Translations under genes and position numbers: made by a program
Shown here: piece by piece, positions 8,649 to 17,627 of the stretch
How the letters are laid out: each line of letters opens with the position of its first letter
Numbering within the stretch: the stretch's first letter is position 1
Notes under the pieces: generated by a model
What the model was told of the DNA's origin: nothing
What the model saw: only the letters and a program-made list of their open reading frames with translations
The model's database searches: none
Origin: Nocardioides malaquae
GTDB lineage: Bacteria > Actinomycetota > Actinomycetes > Propionibacteriales > Nocardioidaceae
Assembly: GCF_015070385.1 (NCBI RefSeq)
Contig: NZ_JADCSA010000006.1
Span: forward strand, 124,001-188,000
Reading direction: 5' to 3'
DNA length: 64,000 nt

Positions 8649-10178
8649 TCACCAGGGAGACGGCTTGTAGTCCTTCACGAAGCAGCCGTAGATGTCCTCA
8701 CCCTGCTCACCCATCACGATCGGGTCGTAGACCCGCGCGGCCCCGTCGACCAGGTCGAGCGGCGCGTGCCAGCCCTCCGCGGCGATCCGCAGCTTCTCGT
8801 GGTGCGGCCGCTCGTCGGTGATCCAGCCGGTGTCGACGGCCGTCATCAGGATCTTGTCGGTCTCGAACATCTCGCCCGAGCTGGTGCGCGTCATCATGTT
8901 GAGCGCGGCCTTCGCCATGTTGGTGTGCGGGTGGCCCGGCCCCTTGTAGCGGCGCGAGAACTGCCCCTCCATCGCCGAGACGTTGACGACGTACGCCCGC
9001 TTCGAGGGCGCCCGGCGGGCGGCCTCGGCGAGCGCGGGGCGCAACCGCGAGACCAGCAGGAAGGGCGCGATCGAGTTGCACAGCTGCACCTCGAGCAGCT
9101 CCAGCGGGTCGACCTCGTCGACCGTCTGGGTCCACGAGTTGTTGAGCTGCACGTCGGGAAGCAGCCCGCCGGCGTCGACCGCGGTGCCGGCGACGTGCGC
9201 CTCCAGCGAGGCGTTGCCCGCCTTGAGCGCGAGCGCGGTCAGCGACGCGGCGTTGTGGGCGGCCAGCGCCGACTCGGGAGTCTCGCCCTCGTGGTGGGCG
9301 ACCGCGACGTCGGCCAGGGCGCCGGCGATCGCGGCCGGGTGGGCCTCGGAGATCCGGTCGAAGGCGACCATCTCCGGAAGCGCGATGCCCTCGGGCAGCG
9401 GCGCCAGCTCGCCCTCGGTGAGGGGGGCGTACGACCCCGGCGTGCGGCGTACGGTCTGGCAGGCGTTGTTGATGAGGATGTCGAGCGGGCCCGCGGCGGC
9501 GACGTCGTCGGCCAGCGAGATCACCTGGGTGGGGTCGCGCAGGTCGATGCCGACCACCTTGAGCCGGTGGATCCAGTCGCCCGAGTCTTCCATCGCGGAG
9601 AAGCGGCGCACGGCGTCCTTGGGGAAGCGCGTGGTGATCGTGGTGTGCGCGCCGTCGCGCAGCAGACGCAGCGCGATGTACATGCCGATCTTGGCCCGGC
9701 CACCGGTGAGCAGGGCGCGCCTGCCGGTGAGGTCGGTGCCCTGGTCGCGCTTGGCGTGGCTCATCGCCGCGCACTTCGGGCAGAGCCAGTGGTAGAAGGC
9801 GTCGACGAGGGTGAAGTCCTCCTTGCAGATGTAGCAGCCCCGCGCGGTGATCAGCTCACCGGCGAAGGCGCCCTGCGCGGTCGAGACCAGCGGGATGCCG
9901 GCGGTCTCGTCGTCGATGCGCATCGGCGACCCGGTGGCGGTCTTCTCGATGATGCTCTGGTCGTGGCGTATCCGTTCCTGGCGGATCTCGGCGCGACGCG
10001 ACTTCTTCACGAGCTTGTACATGTAGGACGCCTCGCGCTTCATGAGGCGTACGTCCGGGTGCTCGGGCCCGAGCGCCGGCAGGGCGCGGAGGACCTTGAT
10101 CGCGGTCGCCAGCTCGTCGGGGTCGATGCCGTCGACCGGCTGCTGCGGGGTGTCCTGCTCGGGGTGCTGCGCGTTCAC
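8649..10178 (-). CDS. SDR-family protein with N-terminal zinc ribbon
   Basis: 509 residues from GTG 10178, which follows GACAAT by six bases and is the first plausible start. Residues 1-110 are helical and charged; a CxxC...CxxC pair (CYIC and CPKC, roughly residues 112-133) suggests a small zinc ribbon. A Rossmann domain follows, with TGGRAKIG as the dinucleotide-binding loop and NNACQ as the NAG-type motif. In the catalytic region Ser is present (NVSAMEG), but four residues before the lysine of HTNMAK there is Thr where classical SDRs have Tyr, so oxidoreductase chemistry is uncertain. Length is about twice that of a normal SDR. Monocistronic, divergent from the sensor kinase; substrate unknown. 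Confidence 0.82.
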   Translation of the reverse strand: MNAQHPEQDTPQQPVDGIDPDELATAIKVLRALPALGPEHPDVRLMKREASYMYKLVKKSRRAEIRQERIRHDQSIIEKTATGSPMRIDDETAGIPLVSTAQGAFAGELITARGCYICKEDFTLVDAFYHWLCPKCAAMSHAKRDQGTDLTGRRALLTGGRAKIGMYIALRLLRDGAHTTITTRFPKDAVRRFSAMEDSGDWIHRLKVVGIDLRDPTQVISLADDVAAAGPLDILINNACQTVRRTPGSYAPLTEGELAPLPEGIALPEMVAFDRISEAHPAAIAGALADVAVAHHEGETPESALAAHNAASLTALALKAGNASLEAHVAGTAVDAGGLLPDVQLNNSWTQTVDEVDPLELLEVQLCNSIAPFLLVSRLRPALAEAARRAPSKRAYVVNVSAMEGQFSRRYKGPGHPHTNMAKAALNMMTRTSSGEMFETDKILMTAVDTGWITDERPHHEKLRIAAEGWHAPLDLVDGAARVYDPIVMGEQGEDIYGCFVKDYKPSPW

Positions 10179-10202
10179 CCGCGAATTGTCCCACCGCGCC
10201 CG

Positions 10203-10259
10203 CCGCGGGACGTCATCGTGACCGGTTGCCGAGGCGTACGTCCGTGATGACGTCCGCGG
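10203..10259. repeat. Inverted repeat with GACGTCAT core, divergent gap
   Basis: Arms 10203-10217 (CCGCGGGACGTCATC) and 10246-10259 (GATGACGTCCGCGG) pair over 14 bp with a one-base bulge and a 28-base loop. It sits between two divergently transcribed genes, where a terminator would not be expected. Confidence 0.8.
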
Positions 10260-10276
10260 GGTGGGCGGCGGGCAGG

Positions 10277-10294
10277 GTCCTCCCGCAGGAGGAC
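10277..10294. promoter_or_regulatory. Dyad TCCTCC-N4-GGAGGA before the kinase gene
   Basis: GTCCTCC-CGCA-GGAGGAC, a perfect 7-bp dyad. Its centre is about 43 bases before the predicted leaderless start of the kinase mRNA at 10329, the usual place for a NarL-type activator. The same half-sites recur at 12202 and 12236, before the ABC genes. Confidence 0.6.
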
Positions 10295-10316
10295 GCGGCC
10301 GTCCGCCCACGCCACC

Positions 10317-10322
10317 TACGAT
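10317..10322 (+). promoter_or_regulatory. -10 box of leaderless sensor kinase mRNA
   Basis: TACGAT, six bases before the GTG start at 10329; no Shine-Dalgarno is present. The spacing fits leaderless transcription from TAnnnT promoters, common in actinobacteria. Confidence 0.65.
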
Positions 10323-10328
10323 CGCCCG

Positions 10329-11495
10329 GTGGAACCCGTGCTGCCCTGGACCCTCGGCCCCCGCGCCCGCCGGTGGTTCGACGCACTCCTCGTCCTGGGG
10401 CTCCTCGGACTCAGCACCCTCCACGCCCTGGCCGGCGAGCTGCCCGAGGCCGTCCTCTCCGGCGCGCAGGTCGCGCTGCTGTGGTGGCGCCGCAGCCGCC
10501 CCACCCTCGTCTTCGTGGCCGTCGCCGCCGCCTCCGCCACCCAGCTCCTCGTCACCGACCAGCCGATCGTCGGCCAGCTCGCCTTCCCGGTCGCCGCCTA
10601 CTCGGTCGGACGTTGGGGCAGCCGGTGGGGCCGGCCGGTCAGCCTGGTCGTGATCCTCTGCGCCTGCCTCGTCGCCGCCTGGGCGTGGACGAGCTGGGCG
10701 CCCACGACCGCCACCCGGGTCGACAGCATGGTCGCCCCGGCCCTGGCCTGCGCCGGCCTCGCGGTCTCGCCGTGGGCGCTCGGCGTCGCCGGCAGCCAGC
10801 GCGACCGCTACGTGCGCGGCCTCGTCGAGCAGGCCGAGCAGACCCGGCGGATGGCCGAGCGCGACGTCGCACTCGCCGCCCAGGACGAGCGCGCCCGGAT
10901 CGCCCGCGAGATGCACGACGTGGTCGCCCACGGCCTCTCCGTGATCGTGGTCCAGGCCGACGGCGCGCGCTACGCCGCCGCGCAGAACCCCGACGTGGCG
11001 GTGACCACGCTCGGCACCATCGCCGACACCGGCCGCTCCTCGCTCGCCGAGATGCGCCGCCTGCTCGGGCTGCTGCGCACCGAGGAGTCGGGCACGCGCC
11101 CCCAGCCGAGGCTCGACGACGTGCCGCACCTGGTCGACGAGGCGGTTGCCGCCGGCACCCCGGTCGAGGCCGACCTGCCAGAGGAGTGGCCGACGGTGCC
11201 GGAGGGCGTCGGGCTGGCGACCTACCGCGTCGTGCAGGAGGCGCTCACCAACGTCCGCAAGCACGCCGGACCGCAGGCCACGGTGCGGCTGCGCGTCACC
11301 GTCGAGCGCGAGGCCGTACGCGTGCACGTCGCCGACGACGGGCGCGGCGCCGCCGGGGACCCCCCGACCGCACCGGACGGGACCGGCCACGGCCTGGTCG
11401 GGATGCGCGAACGGGTCGGGGTGCACGGCGGCGAGCTCGACGCCGGACCGGCCGTCGGGGGCGGCTGGGTCGTGGATGCGAGGATCCCGCTGTGA
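10329..11495 (+). CDS. NarL-family sensor histidine kinase
   Basis: 388 residues from GTG 10329. The N-terminal half holds four or five hydrophobic membrane segments (residues about 15-155) with short loops and no separate extracellular sensor domain, so the signal is probably sensed in or at the membrane. The HisKA_3 dimerisation box reads ARIAREMHDVVAHGLS with phospho-acceptor His196, followed by a HATPase_c domain (LTNVRKHAG N-box, DDGRG and GHGLVGMRER G-boxes). It phosphorylates the response regulator encoded directly downstream, whose GTG overlaps this stop. With the ABC exporter genes behind it the pair probably responds to a membrane-active compound or envelope stress; this is inference. 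Confidence 0.93.
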   Translation: MEPVLPWTLGPRARRWFDALLVLGLLGLSTLHALAGELPEAVLSGAQVALLWWRRSRPTLVFVAVAAASATQLLVTDQPIVGQLAFPVAAYSVGRWGSRWGRPVSLVVILCACLVAAWAWTSWAPTTATRVDSMVAPALACAGLAVSPWALGVAGSQRDRYVRGLVEQAEQTRRMAERDVALAAQDERARIAREMHDVVAHGLSVIVVQADGARYAAAQNPDVAVTTLGTIADTGRSSLAEMRRLLGLLRTEESGTRPQPRLDDVPHLVDEAVAAGTPVEADLPEEWPTVPEGVGLATYRVVQEALTNVRKHAGPQATVRLRVTVEREAVRVHVADDGRGAAGDPPTAPDGTGHGLVGMRERVGVHGGELDAGPAVGGGWVVDARIPL

Positions 11496-12178
11496 CCGCG
11501 ACCCCCGACCAGGACCCGATCCGGGTCTTCCTGGTCGACGACCAGGAGATGGTGCGGGCCGGCTTCCGGATGCTCGTCGACAGCCAGCCTGACATGGTCG
11601 TCGTCGGCGACGCCGGCGACGGCGGCCAGGCCCTCGCCCAGCTCGCCGTCACCGCGGCCGACGTGGTGCTGATGGACGTCCGGATGCCGCGGATGGACGG
11701 CGTCGAGGCCACCCGACGCCTCCTCGCCGAGCCGGAACCGCCGCGGGTGATCGTGCTGACCACCTTCGACCTCGACGAGTACGCCTTCGCCGCGATCCGC
11801 GCCGGCGCGTCGGCGTTCCTCCTCAAGGACGCGACCCCGCCCGAGCTCCTCGGCGCGATCCGCTCGGTGCAGGCCGGCGACGCCGTCGTGGCGCCCAGCA
11901 CCACCCGCCGCCTGCTCGACCACTTCGCCGCCCTGCCTGACCCGGCCTTCCCGCAGGCGTCGGCGCACGACGTCCGGCTCGCCGGCCTGACCGAGCGGGA
12001 GACCGAGGTGCTCCGCCTGGTCGCCCAGGGCCTGACGAACTCCGAGGTCGCCGCCGAGCTCGTCGTCGCCGAGACCACCGTCAAGACGCACGTCGGGCGC
12101 CTGCTGGCCAAGACGGGCTCGCGCGACCGGGTGCAGTTGGTGGTGCTCGCCTACGAGACCGGCCTCGTCACGCCCTGA
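11492..12178 (+). CDS. LuxR/NarL-type response regulator
   Basis: 228 residues from GTG 11492, overlapping the kinase stop by four bases. Receiver domain residues about 10-125: the acidic pair in FLVDDQEMV, phospho-acceptor Asp62 in LMDVRMP, then LTTFD and the conserved lysine in FLLKD. A GerE/LuxR helix-turn-helix fills the C-terminus (LTERETEVLRLVAQGLTNSEVA, then VKTHVGRLLAK). It should act as a DNA-binding dimer. The GC-rich TCCTCC/GGAGGA dyads before the kinase gene and just before the ABC genes are the natural candidate sites, which would give autoregulation and control of the transporter. Confidence 0.95.
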   Translation: MTATPDQDPIRVFLVDDQEMVRAGFRMLVDSQPDMVVVGDAGDGGQALAQLAVTAADVVLMDVRMPRMDGVEATRRLLAEPEPPRVIVLTTFDLDEYAFAAIRAGASAFLLKDATPPELLGAIRSVQAGDAVVAPSTTRRLLDHFAALPDPAFPQASAHDVRLAGLTERETEVLRLVAQGLTNSEVAAELVVAETTVKTHVGRLLAKTGSRDRVQLVVLAYETGLVTP

Positions 12179-12201
12179 GCCGGGCTCCGGCCACCGGGCG
12201 C

Positions 12202-12219
12202 CTCCTCCCACGGGAGGAC
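12202..12219. promoter_or_regulatory. Second TCCTCC-N4-GGAGGA dyad
   Basis: CTCCTCC-CACG-GGAGGAC; the half-sites and four-base spacer match the dyad at 10277. It lies 90-105 bases before the ABC ATPase start, just after the response regulator stop. Confidence 0.55.
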
Positions 12220-12235
12220 GGCGGGGACGGGCGTA

Positions 12236-12250
12236 CTCCTCCGGGAGGAC
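12236..12250. promoter_or_regulatory. Third TCCTCC/GGAGGA dyad, short spacer
   Basis: CTCCTCCGGGAGGAC carries the same half-sites with a one-base spacer. Its centre is about 32 bases (three helical turns) from the dyad at 12202, suggesting paired binding on one face of the DNA. Confidence 0.45.
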
Positions 12251-12307
12251 CGCAGGACCGTCCCGCAGGCCGACGCGCATGCCCCCGTTGGCGACGAGGC
12301 TGGAGCC

Positions 12308-13114
12308 ATGAGTACCGCAGCCTTCCCCAGTCCCTCCACCGGCAGCCCGATCGGCAGCCAGACCCCCAGCCCGACCAGCAGCCCGAGTGCCGCCCCGGCC
12401 GCCCGCGCGACCGGGCTCACCAAGACCTACGGCCAGGGCGACAACCTCGTCCACGCGCTGCGCGGCGTCGACCTGGAGATCTCGCGCGCCCGGTTCACCG
12501 CGATCATGGGGCCCTCGGGCTCCGGCAAGTCGACCCTGATGCACTGCCTCGCCGGCCTCGACGCCGCCACCGCGGGGGAGGTCGAGGTCGCGGGCCGCCG
12601 CCTCGCCGGTCTCGACGACACCGCGCTGACCCTCTTCCGCCGCGAGCACATCGGCTTCGTCTTCCAGGCGTTCAACCTGCTGCCGATGCTGACCGCCGGC
12701 CAGAACATCCTGCTGCCCCTCGAGCTGGCCGGACGCTCCGTCGACCGTGACCGTTACGACGCCGTGGTCACCCTCCTGGGGCTCGCCGACCGGCTCGGCC
12801 ACCGCCCCAGCGAGCTCTCCGGCGGGCAGCAGCAGCGCGTCGCCATCGCCCGCGCGCTGGTCTGCGACCCCGACATCGTCTTCGCCGACGAACCCACCGG
12901 CAACCTCGACTCCGAGGCCAGCGCCGAGATCCTCGGGCACCTGCGCCGCAGCGTGCACGAGGCCGGCATGACGGTCGTGATGGTGACCCACGAGCTGGAG
13001 GCCGCCGCCTACGCCGACGAGGTCGTCGTGCTGCACGACGGCGCCGTCTCCGCTCACCTCGTGGAGCCGACCGTCGACGTGCTCACCGCGGCGCTGCGCC
13101 GCCGGGTGGCGTGA
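12308..13114 (+). CDS. MacB/LolD-like ABC transporter ATPase
   Basis: 268 residues, ATG 12308 with GGAG three bases before it. After a serine/proline-rich N-terminal 30 residues come Walker A (GPSGSGKST), Q-loop ([15 protein letters not shown]), signature LSGGQQQR, Walker B ([12 protein letters not shown]) and the switch histidine (VTHE). The NLLPMLTA and EPTGNLDS motifs are typical of ATPases that drive FtsX/MacB-type permeases by mechanotransmission. Its stop overlaps the permease start. Placed directly behind the two-component system, it is probably under that regulator. Substrate (peptide, lipid or antibiotic) cannot be told. Confidence 0.95.
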   Translation: MSTAAFPSPSTGSPIGSQTPSPTSSPSAAPAARATGLTKTYGQGDNLVHALRGVDLEISRARFTAIMGPSGSGKSTLMHCLAGLDAATAGEVEVAGRRLAGLDDTALTLFRREHIGFVFQAFNLLPMLTAGQNILLPLELAGRSVDRDRYDAVVTLLGLADRLGHRPSELSGGQQQRVAIARALVCDPDIVFADEPTGNLDSEASAEILGHLRRSVHEAGMTVVMVTHELEAAAYADEVVVLHDGAVSAHLVEPTVDVLTAALRRRVA

Positions 13115-15546
13115 TGCGCACCGTCCTGCTCGCCTCGCTGCGGCACCACACCCGGCGCTACGTCGCCAGCGCGCTCGCCGTGATCATCGGCGTCGCCTTC
13201 ATCGTCACCACCGAGGGACTGGCCGGTGCCCTGCGTGACGGCATGACCGCCGACGTGGGCAAGCCCTACGCCGGCGTCGACCATGTGGTCCACACCGACT
13301 CCGAGCAGGTCGGGGCGCTGCTCGCCGCCGCCGACCGGGGCGGCTTCGCCGCCGAGCCGGCCGCCATGACCTGGGAGACGCTGCGCCACGACGGCCGCAC
13401 CCACGACGTCACCGTCGCCACGGCGGCCCGCCACCCCGACCTGCGCTGGCAGGAGCTCCTGGAGGGCCGCCACCCGACGGGTCGCGGGGAGGCGCTGGTC
13501 GACGAACGCGTGGTGGCCGCCGAGGTCCTGGCCGTCGGTGACGAGGTCGTCATCGGTCACGGCGAGGCCGCCGTCACCACCACGGTCGTCGGGGTGGCGG
13601 CCGCCGCGGTCGGGGTCTCCTCCGACCTCTACCTGCCCTGGCAGGACCTCAGCCGGCTCCAGCCGTGGGTCGACGCGGTGCTGTGGAACGGGCCCCCGGA
13701 CGTCGCGACGGAGGTGGTCGGCGACGCCGGCGCGGTCAGCACCGCCGACGAGTACGTCGCCGAGCTGCAGTCGCGCATCACCCAGGGCGTCGACGTGATC
13801 GCGCTGCTGGTCTCCTTCTTCGCCGCGATCGCCCTCGGCGTCGCCGTCCTGGTCATCGCCAACACCTTCGCCATCCTCTTCGCCCAGCGGGCCCGCGACT
13901 TCGCCCTGCTCCGCTGCGTCGGCGTGACCCGCAGGCAGCTGCGGCGCTCGATCCGGCTCGAGGCGCTCGCCCTCGGGGTGGTCTCGTCCGTCCTGGGCGT
14001 GGCCCTCGGCGTCGGACTCTCCGTGGTCGCCGCCATCCTTGTCGGGGCCCGGTGGGAGGAGCTCGGGCAGGCTTCCTTCCGTTGGTGGTGGATCGCCGCG
14101 GCCATGGTCTTCGGTGTCCTCGTGAGCATCGTCGCGGCCTGGCTGCCCACCCGGGCCGCCACCCGGGTCAGCCCGCTCGCCGCCCTGCGACCGCTCGGGG
14201 GCTTCGACGCCCGCAGCGGGGCAGGACGGCTCCGGCTCCTGCTCGGCGTGCTGCTGCTGGCCGGGGGCGGGGTGCTGCTCGCCCAGGCCGCCGAGCGCAG
14301 CACCGAGGGGGTCGAGCTGGCGCGCATGGTCGCCGGTGGCGGCGTCTTCTTCGCCGGCGTGCTGCTCCTGGGGCCGGTCGTGGTCCCGGCGCTGGTCCGG
14401 CTGCTGGGCCGGTTGGCCGGGTGGGGTCGGGGCGCCTCCGTGGTGCGGCTCGCCACCTCCAACGCGACGCGCAACCCGCGGCGTACGGCCACGGCCACCG
14501 CCTCGCTGATGGTCGGCGTGACGCTCACCGTCGCCATGCTCACCGGCCTCGGGGTGATCTCCGCGGCGATCGATGCTGACAACGACGCCAGCCACCCGGT
14601 CGACGCGATCATGGTCGCCGACGGCCGCGCGCCCTACGACGACGCGGTCGTCGCCGGCGTGGAGCAGCTCGGGGAGGTCGCCGAGGCCGTCGCCCTGCCG
14701 GGCGTGCTGGCCACCGTCGGCGGTCAGCGGGTGCCGGTCGTCGGCATCGGGGCCGGTGCGACCGACGGCGCCGTGGTGCGCGACGACGACTTCGACCCGT
14801 TCGGCGACTCCGAGGCCGTGGTCTCGCACCTCGTGGTCGACGCGATGGCGCCGCGCGCGCAGGAGCGCTACTACGAGACCGGGCTGCTGTCGGTGACCGT
14901 CGACGGCACCGTCCACCGGGTCCGGGCCGCCTCGGACAACAGCTATGGCCCCGGCCTGCTCGTGCCGGAGGAGACGCTCGCCGAGTGGACGGACGCCCCC
15001 GAGACCCGCGCGGTCTGGGTGCGCGCCGTCGACGACGCCGACGCCGGCGACCTGGAGACGGGCTTGGCCCGGGTGGGAGCCGAGGTGGGCAGCAGCCTGG
15101 TCGTCGGCTTCGCCGAGCGGGCCTGGGTCGAGACCCAGATGAAGGTCCTCACCGGGGCCGCGCTGGGGCTGCTGTCGGTCGGCGTCGTCATCGCCCTCAT
15201 CGGCATCGTCAACACCCTCGGCCTGTCGGTGCTGGAGCGGACCCGGGAGAACGCGCTGCTCCGCGCCATGGGCCTGACCCGCAGCCAGCTGCGCCGGGTG
15301 CTCGCGGTCGAGGGCGCGCTGCTGGCGGGCGTGGCGTCGCTGCTGGGCGTCGCGGTGGGCCTGCTCTTCGCCTGGGTGGGCGTGAAGGTGATGGTCGTCG
15401 GGCTGGTGGAGCACTCGTTCGCCGTGCCCGTGCCGGCGCTGCTCGCGATCCTCGCGGCGGCGGGCGTCCTCGGGACGGCGGCCAGCGTGCTGCCGGCCCG
15501 TCAGGCGACCCGGGTCTCCCCGGCGGCCGGGCTGACCGCGGACTGA
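13114..15546 (+). CDS. FtsX-type ABC transporter permease
   Basis: 810 residues from ATG 13114 (GTG 13111, three bases earlier, is possible and would give the usual four-base overlap). A first membrane helix near residues 15-40 precedes a large extracytoplasmic domain, then three helices with FtsX motifs (FALLRCVGVTRRQLRRSIR, residues about 263-282), a central pair of helices, a second extracytoplasmic domain and three C-terminal helices (ALLRAMGLTRSQLRRVL). This is the duplicated FtsX arrangement of MacB-like permeases. With the ATPase upstream it forms a complete transporter. The 3' end faces the MFS gene across an 86-base gap holding a hairpin. Confidence 0.93.
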   Translation: MRTVLLASLRHHTRRYVASALAVIIGVAFIVTTEGLAGALRDGMTADVGKPYAGVDHVVHTDSEQVGALLAAADRGGFAAEPAAMTWETLRHDGRTHDVTVATAARHPDLRWQELLEGRHPTGRGEALVDERVVAAEVLAVGDEVVIGHGEAAVTTTVVGVAAAAVGVSSDLYLPWQDLSRLQPWVDAVLWNGPPDVATEVVGDAGAVSTADEYVAELQSRITQGVDVIALLVSFFAAIALGVAVLVIANTFAILFAQRARDFALLRCVGVTRRQLRRSIRLEALALGVVSSVLGVALGVGLSVVAAILVGARWEELGQASFRWWWIAAAMVFGVLVSIVAAWLPTRAATRVSPLAALRPLGGFDARSGAGRLRLLLGVLLLAGGGVLLAQAAERSTEGVELARMVAGGGVFFAGVLLLGPVVVPALVRLLGRLAGWGRGASVVRLATSNATRNPRRTATATASLMVGVTLTVAMLTGLGVISAAIDADNDASHPVDAIMVADGRAPYDDAVVAGVEQLGEVAEAVALPGVLATVGGQRVPVVGIGAGATDGAVVRDDDFDPFGDSEAVVSHLVVDAMAPRAQERYYETGLLSVTVDGTVHRVRAASDNSYGPGLLVPEETLAEWTDAPETRAVWVRAVDDADAGDLETGLARVGAEVGSSLVVGFAERAWVETQMKVLTGAALGLLSVGVVIALIGIVNTLGLSVLERTRENALLRAMGLTRSQLRRVLAVEGALLAGVASLLGVAVGLLFAWVGVKVMVVGLVEHSFAVPVPALLAILAAAGVLGTAASVLPARQATRVSPAAGLTAD

Positions 15547-15561
15547 GGCGGCGCTGGGGCA

Positions 15562-15627
15562 CGGCGTCATACGGGGCCGGCGGCGTCATGCGGAGGGGGT
15601 GCTGGGTGGCTCGCTCCGCATGACGTC
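15562..15627. repeat. Direct and inverted CGTCAT repeats between convergent genes
   Basis: CGGCGTCATRCGG occurs twice (15562-15574 and 15581-15593), and 15582-15595 pairs with 15614-15627 (CTCCGCATGACGTC) over 14 bp with one G-U pair and an 18-base loop. Probably a bidirectional terminator for the FtsX gene and the MFS operon; it shares the GACGTCAT core with dyads at 7559 and 10203. Confidence 0.7.
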
Positions 15628-15632
15628 GTCGG

Positions 15633-17621
15633 TCAGGCGGGAGCGTCGTTGGTCTCGCGCAGCAGCTCCAGGTCGACGGCGACCGACTCGGCCGTCACCG
15701 TGACCTTCCTGGCCCGTGACTCGCCGGTTTCCGGCAGCGCCGCCGCGACCAGGTAGACCCCGGCCGGGGGAAGCGCGAACTCGAACGCGCCACGGTCGTC
15801 GGTCGTGGTGTGACCGGTGTGCTCGCCCGTGCCCTCGAACATCGTCACCGTGGCTCCGACAGCGGGTGCACCCTGAAGGGTCACGGTGCCGTGCACGGTG
15901 AGTCGGTCGGCGAGCACCACCTCCACCACGGCCTCCTCGCCGGCCAGGTCGGTGACGGTGACCCTGGGCGCCCACCCGCGGGCGGTGGCCACCATGAGGT
16001 AGCGGCCGTCATGGGGATAGGCCAGGGCGAAGTGGCCGTCAAAGTCGGGACGCGCCCAGTCGACCTGCTGGCCGTCGGGCCGGGTGAGCACGACGGTGCC
16101 GAGCACCTGCTCGTGGCGCGGCGTGCCCAGCACGATGCGGCCCGCCACGACCTTCTCGGTGCCTCGTCCGGGCTCCGGCACGCTGCCGACGCCGCCGCCG
16201 GTCGGGATGAATGCGGCCACCACGGCCGCGACCGCCCCGAAGAGACCGCAGAGCAGGAAGCCGATCGAGTAGGCCTCGGTCGACGGCACCGGCACCCTCG
16301 CCCCGTCGACCACGGCCGTGGTGGTGAGGGTCGCGAAGAGGGCTGCGGTGCCGGCGCTGGCCGTCGCCATGCCGACCGCCCGCATCAGGGAGTTGATGCC
16401 GTTGGCCGACGCCGTCTCGGTGATCGGCACCGCCGACATGATCAGCGCCGGCATGGCCGCGAACGCGATGGCCGCCCCCAGGCCGGTGAGGGTGGAGAGC
16501 ACGACGACCTGCCACAGCGCCTCGTCGCCGAGCGGGCGCGCCAGGTAGGAGACAGCCACCACCAGCGCCCCGACGATCAGGGTCACCCGGCCCCCGAGGC
16601 GGTTGAGCATCAGGCCGGACACGGGGGCGAAGGCCACCATCGCCAGCCCGGAGGGGGCCATCAGCAGGCCGGCCGTCATCACCGAGACGCCGAAGCCGTG
16701 GCCGGTGGAGACCGGGGCTTCCAGGAAGGGGATGGTCAGCAGGCCGTTGGCCATCATGCCCATCGTCACCAGCACCGAGGCGATGTTGGTCAGCAGCACC
16801 GGGCGGCTGGCCGTGGTGCGCAGGTCGACCATCGGCTCGCTGCGGCGCAGCTGCATCGGCACCCAGAGCGCGAACGTCACGACGCCGGCCGTTGCGAGCA
16901 ACACGGTCGGCGTCGAGACCCAGCCCCACACGGTGCCCTTCGAGATCACCAGCATCACCGCCGTGAGCCCCATGGAGAGCACCACGGCACCGACGAGGTC
17001 GAAGCTGCCGGGGCTGCGTACGGGCGACTCCGGCACGAATCGCATGACGGCCAGCAGGATCGTGGCCGTCACGGCTGCCGAGACCCAGAAGATCGAGGCC
17101 CACCCGATGCTGTCGTAGAGGAAGCCCGAGAGCGGGAGGCCCAGACCACCGCCGATGCCGAGGGTGGCGCTCATGAGGGCGATGCCGAATCCGACGCGCT
17201 CCTTCGGCAGTTCGTCGCGCAGGATCGAGATCCCGATGGGGATGACGGCCGCCGCCAACCCCTGCAGCGCCCGGCCGGTCAGGGCCAGGGCCAGGCTCGT
17301 GGTCAGCGCGAGCAACAGCGAGCCCGCCAGCATCAGGCTGAGGGCGAGCATGATCATCCGTCGCTTGCCGTACATGTCGGCCAGCTTGGTGACGATCGGG
17401 GTGGCTACCGCGCCCGCCAGCAACGTGATGGTCAGCAGCCACGACCCGGTGTCCACGGTGGTGCCGAAGATCGACGGCATGTGCGGCACCAGCGGGACGA
17501 CCAGCGTCTGCTGGAGGGCCACGGCCATGCCGGCCGCCGCGAGCACCGCGATGACCAGACCACTGCGTCCGGGTTCGGTGACGGTCCGGTCATCGGCCGG
17601 GGACGGGGTCTGGCTCATCAC
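15633..17621 (-). CDS. MFS transporter with C-terminal carboxypeptidase-regulatory-like extension
   Basis: 662 residues. Residues about 20-470 form a 14-helix drug/H+ antiporter-type MFS protein: helix 1 MAVALQQTLVVPLVP, loop 2-3 KLADMYGKRRM, helix 5 region GIGGGLGLPLSG. About 185 further residues follow, containing one or two beta-rich modules with the carboxypeptidase-regulatory-like pattern (GTVTLQGAPAVGATVTM, then TTTDDRGAFEFALPPAGVY). Standard members stop near residue 480, so this is a fusion. The start lies six bases after the aminotransferase stop, with ATG ATG in tandem and no good ribosome site, which suggests coupling or an internal leaderless start. It may export the product of the upstream enzymes (inference). 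Confidence 0.88.
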   Translation of the reverse strand: MMSQTPSPADDRTVTEPGRSGLVIAVLAAAGMAVALQQTLVVPLVPHMPSIFGTTVDTGSWLLTITLLAGAVATPIVTKLADMYGKRRMIMLALSLMLAGSLLLALTTSLALALTGRALQGLAAAVIPIGISILRDELPKERVGFGIALMSATLGIGGGLGLPLSGFLYDSIGWASIFWVSAAVTATILLAVMRFVPESPVRSPGSFDLVGAVVLSMGLTAVMLVISKGTVWGWVSTPTVLLATAGVVTFALWVPMQLRRSEPMVDLRTTASRPVLLTNIASVLVTMGMMANGLLTIPFLEAPVSTGHGFGVSVMTAGLLMAPSGLAMVAFAPVSGLMLNRLGGRVTLIVGALVVAVSYLARPLGDEALWQVVVLSTLTGLGAAIAFAAMPALIMSAVPITETASANGINSLMRAVGMATASAGTAALFATLTTTAVVDGARVPVPSTEAYSIGFLLCGLFGAVAAVVAAFIPTGGGVGSVPEPGRGTEKVVAGRIVLGTPRHEQVLGTVVLTRPDGQQVDWARPDFDGHFALAYPHDGRYLMVATARGWAPRVTVTDLAGEEAVVEVVLADRLTVHGTVTLQGAPAVGATVTMFEGTGEHTGHTTTDDRGAFEFALPPAGVYLVAAALPETGESRARKVTVTAESVAVDLELLRETNDAPA

Positions 17622-17627
17622 CGCGTT

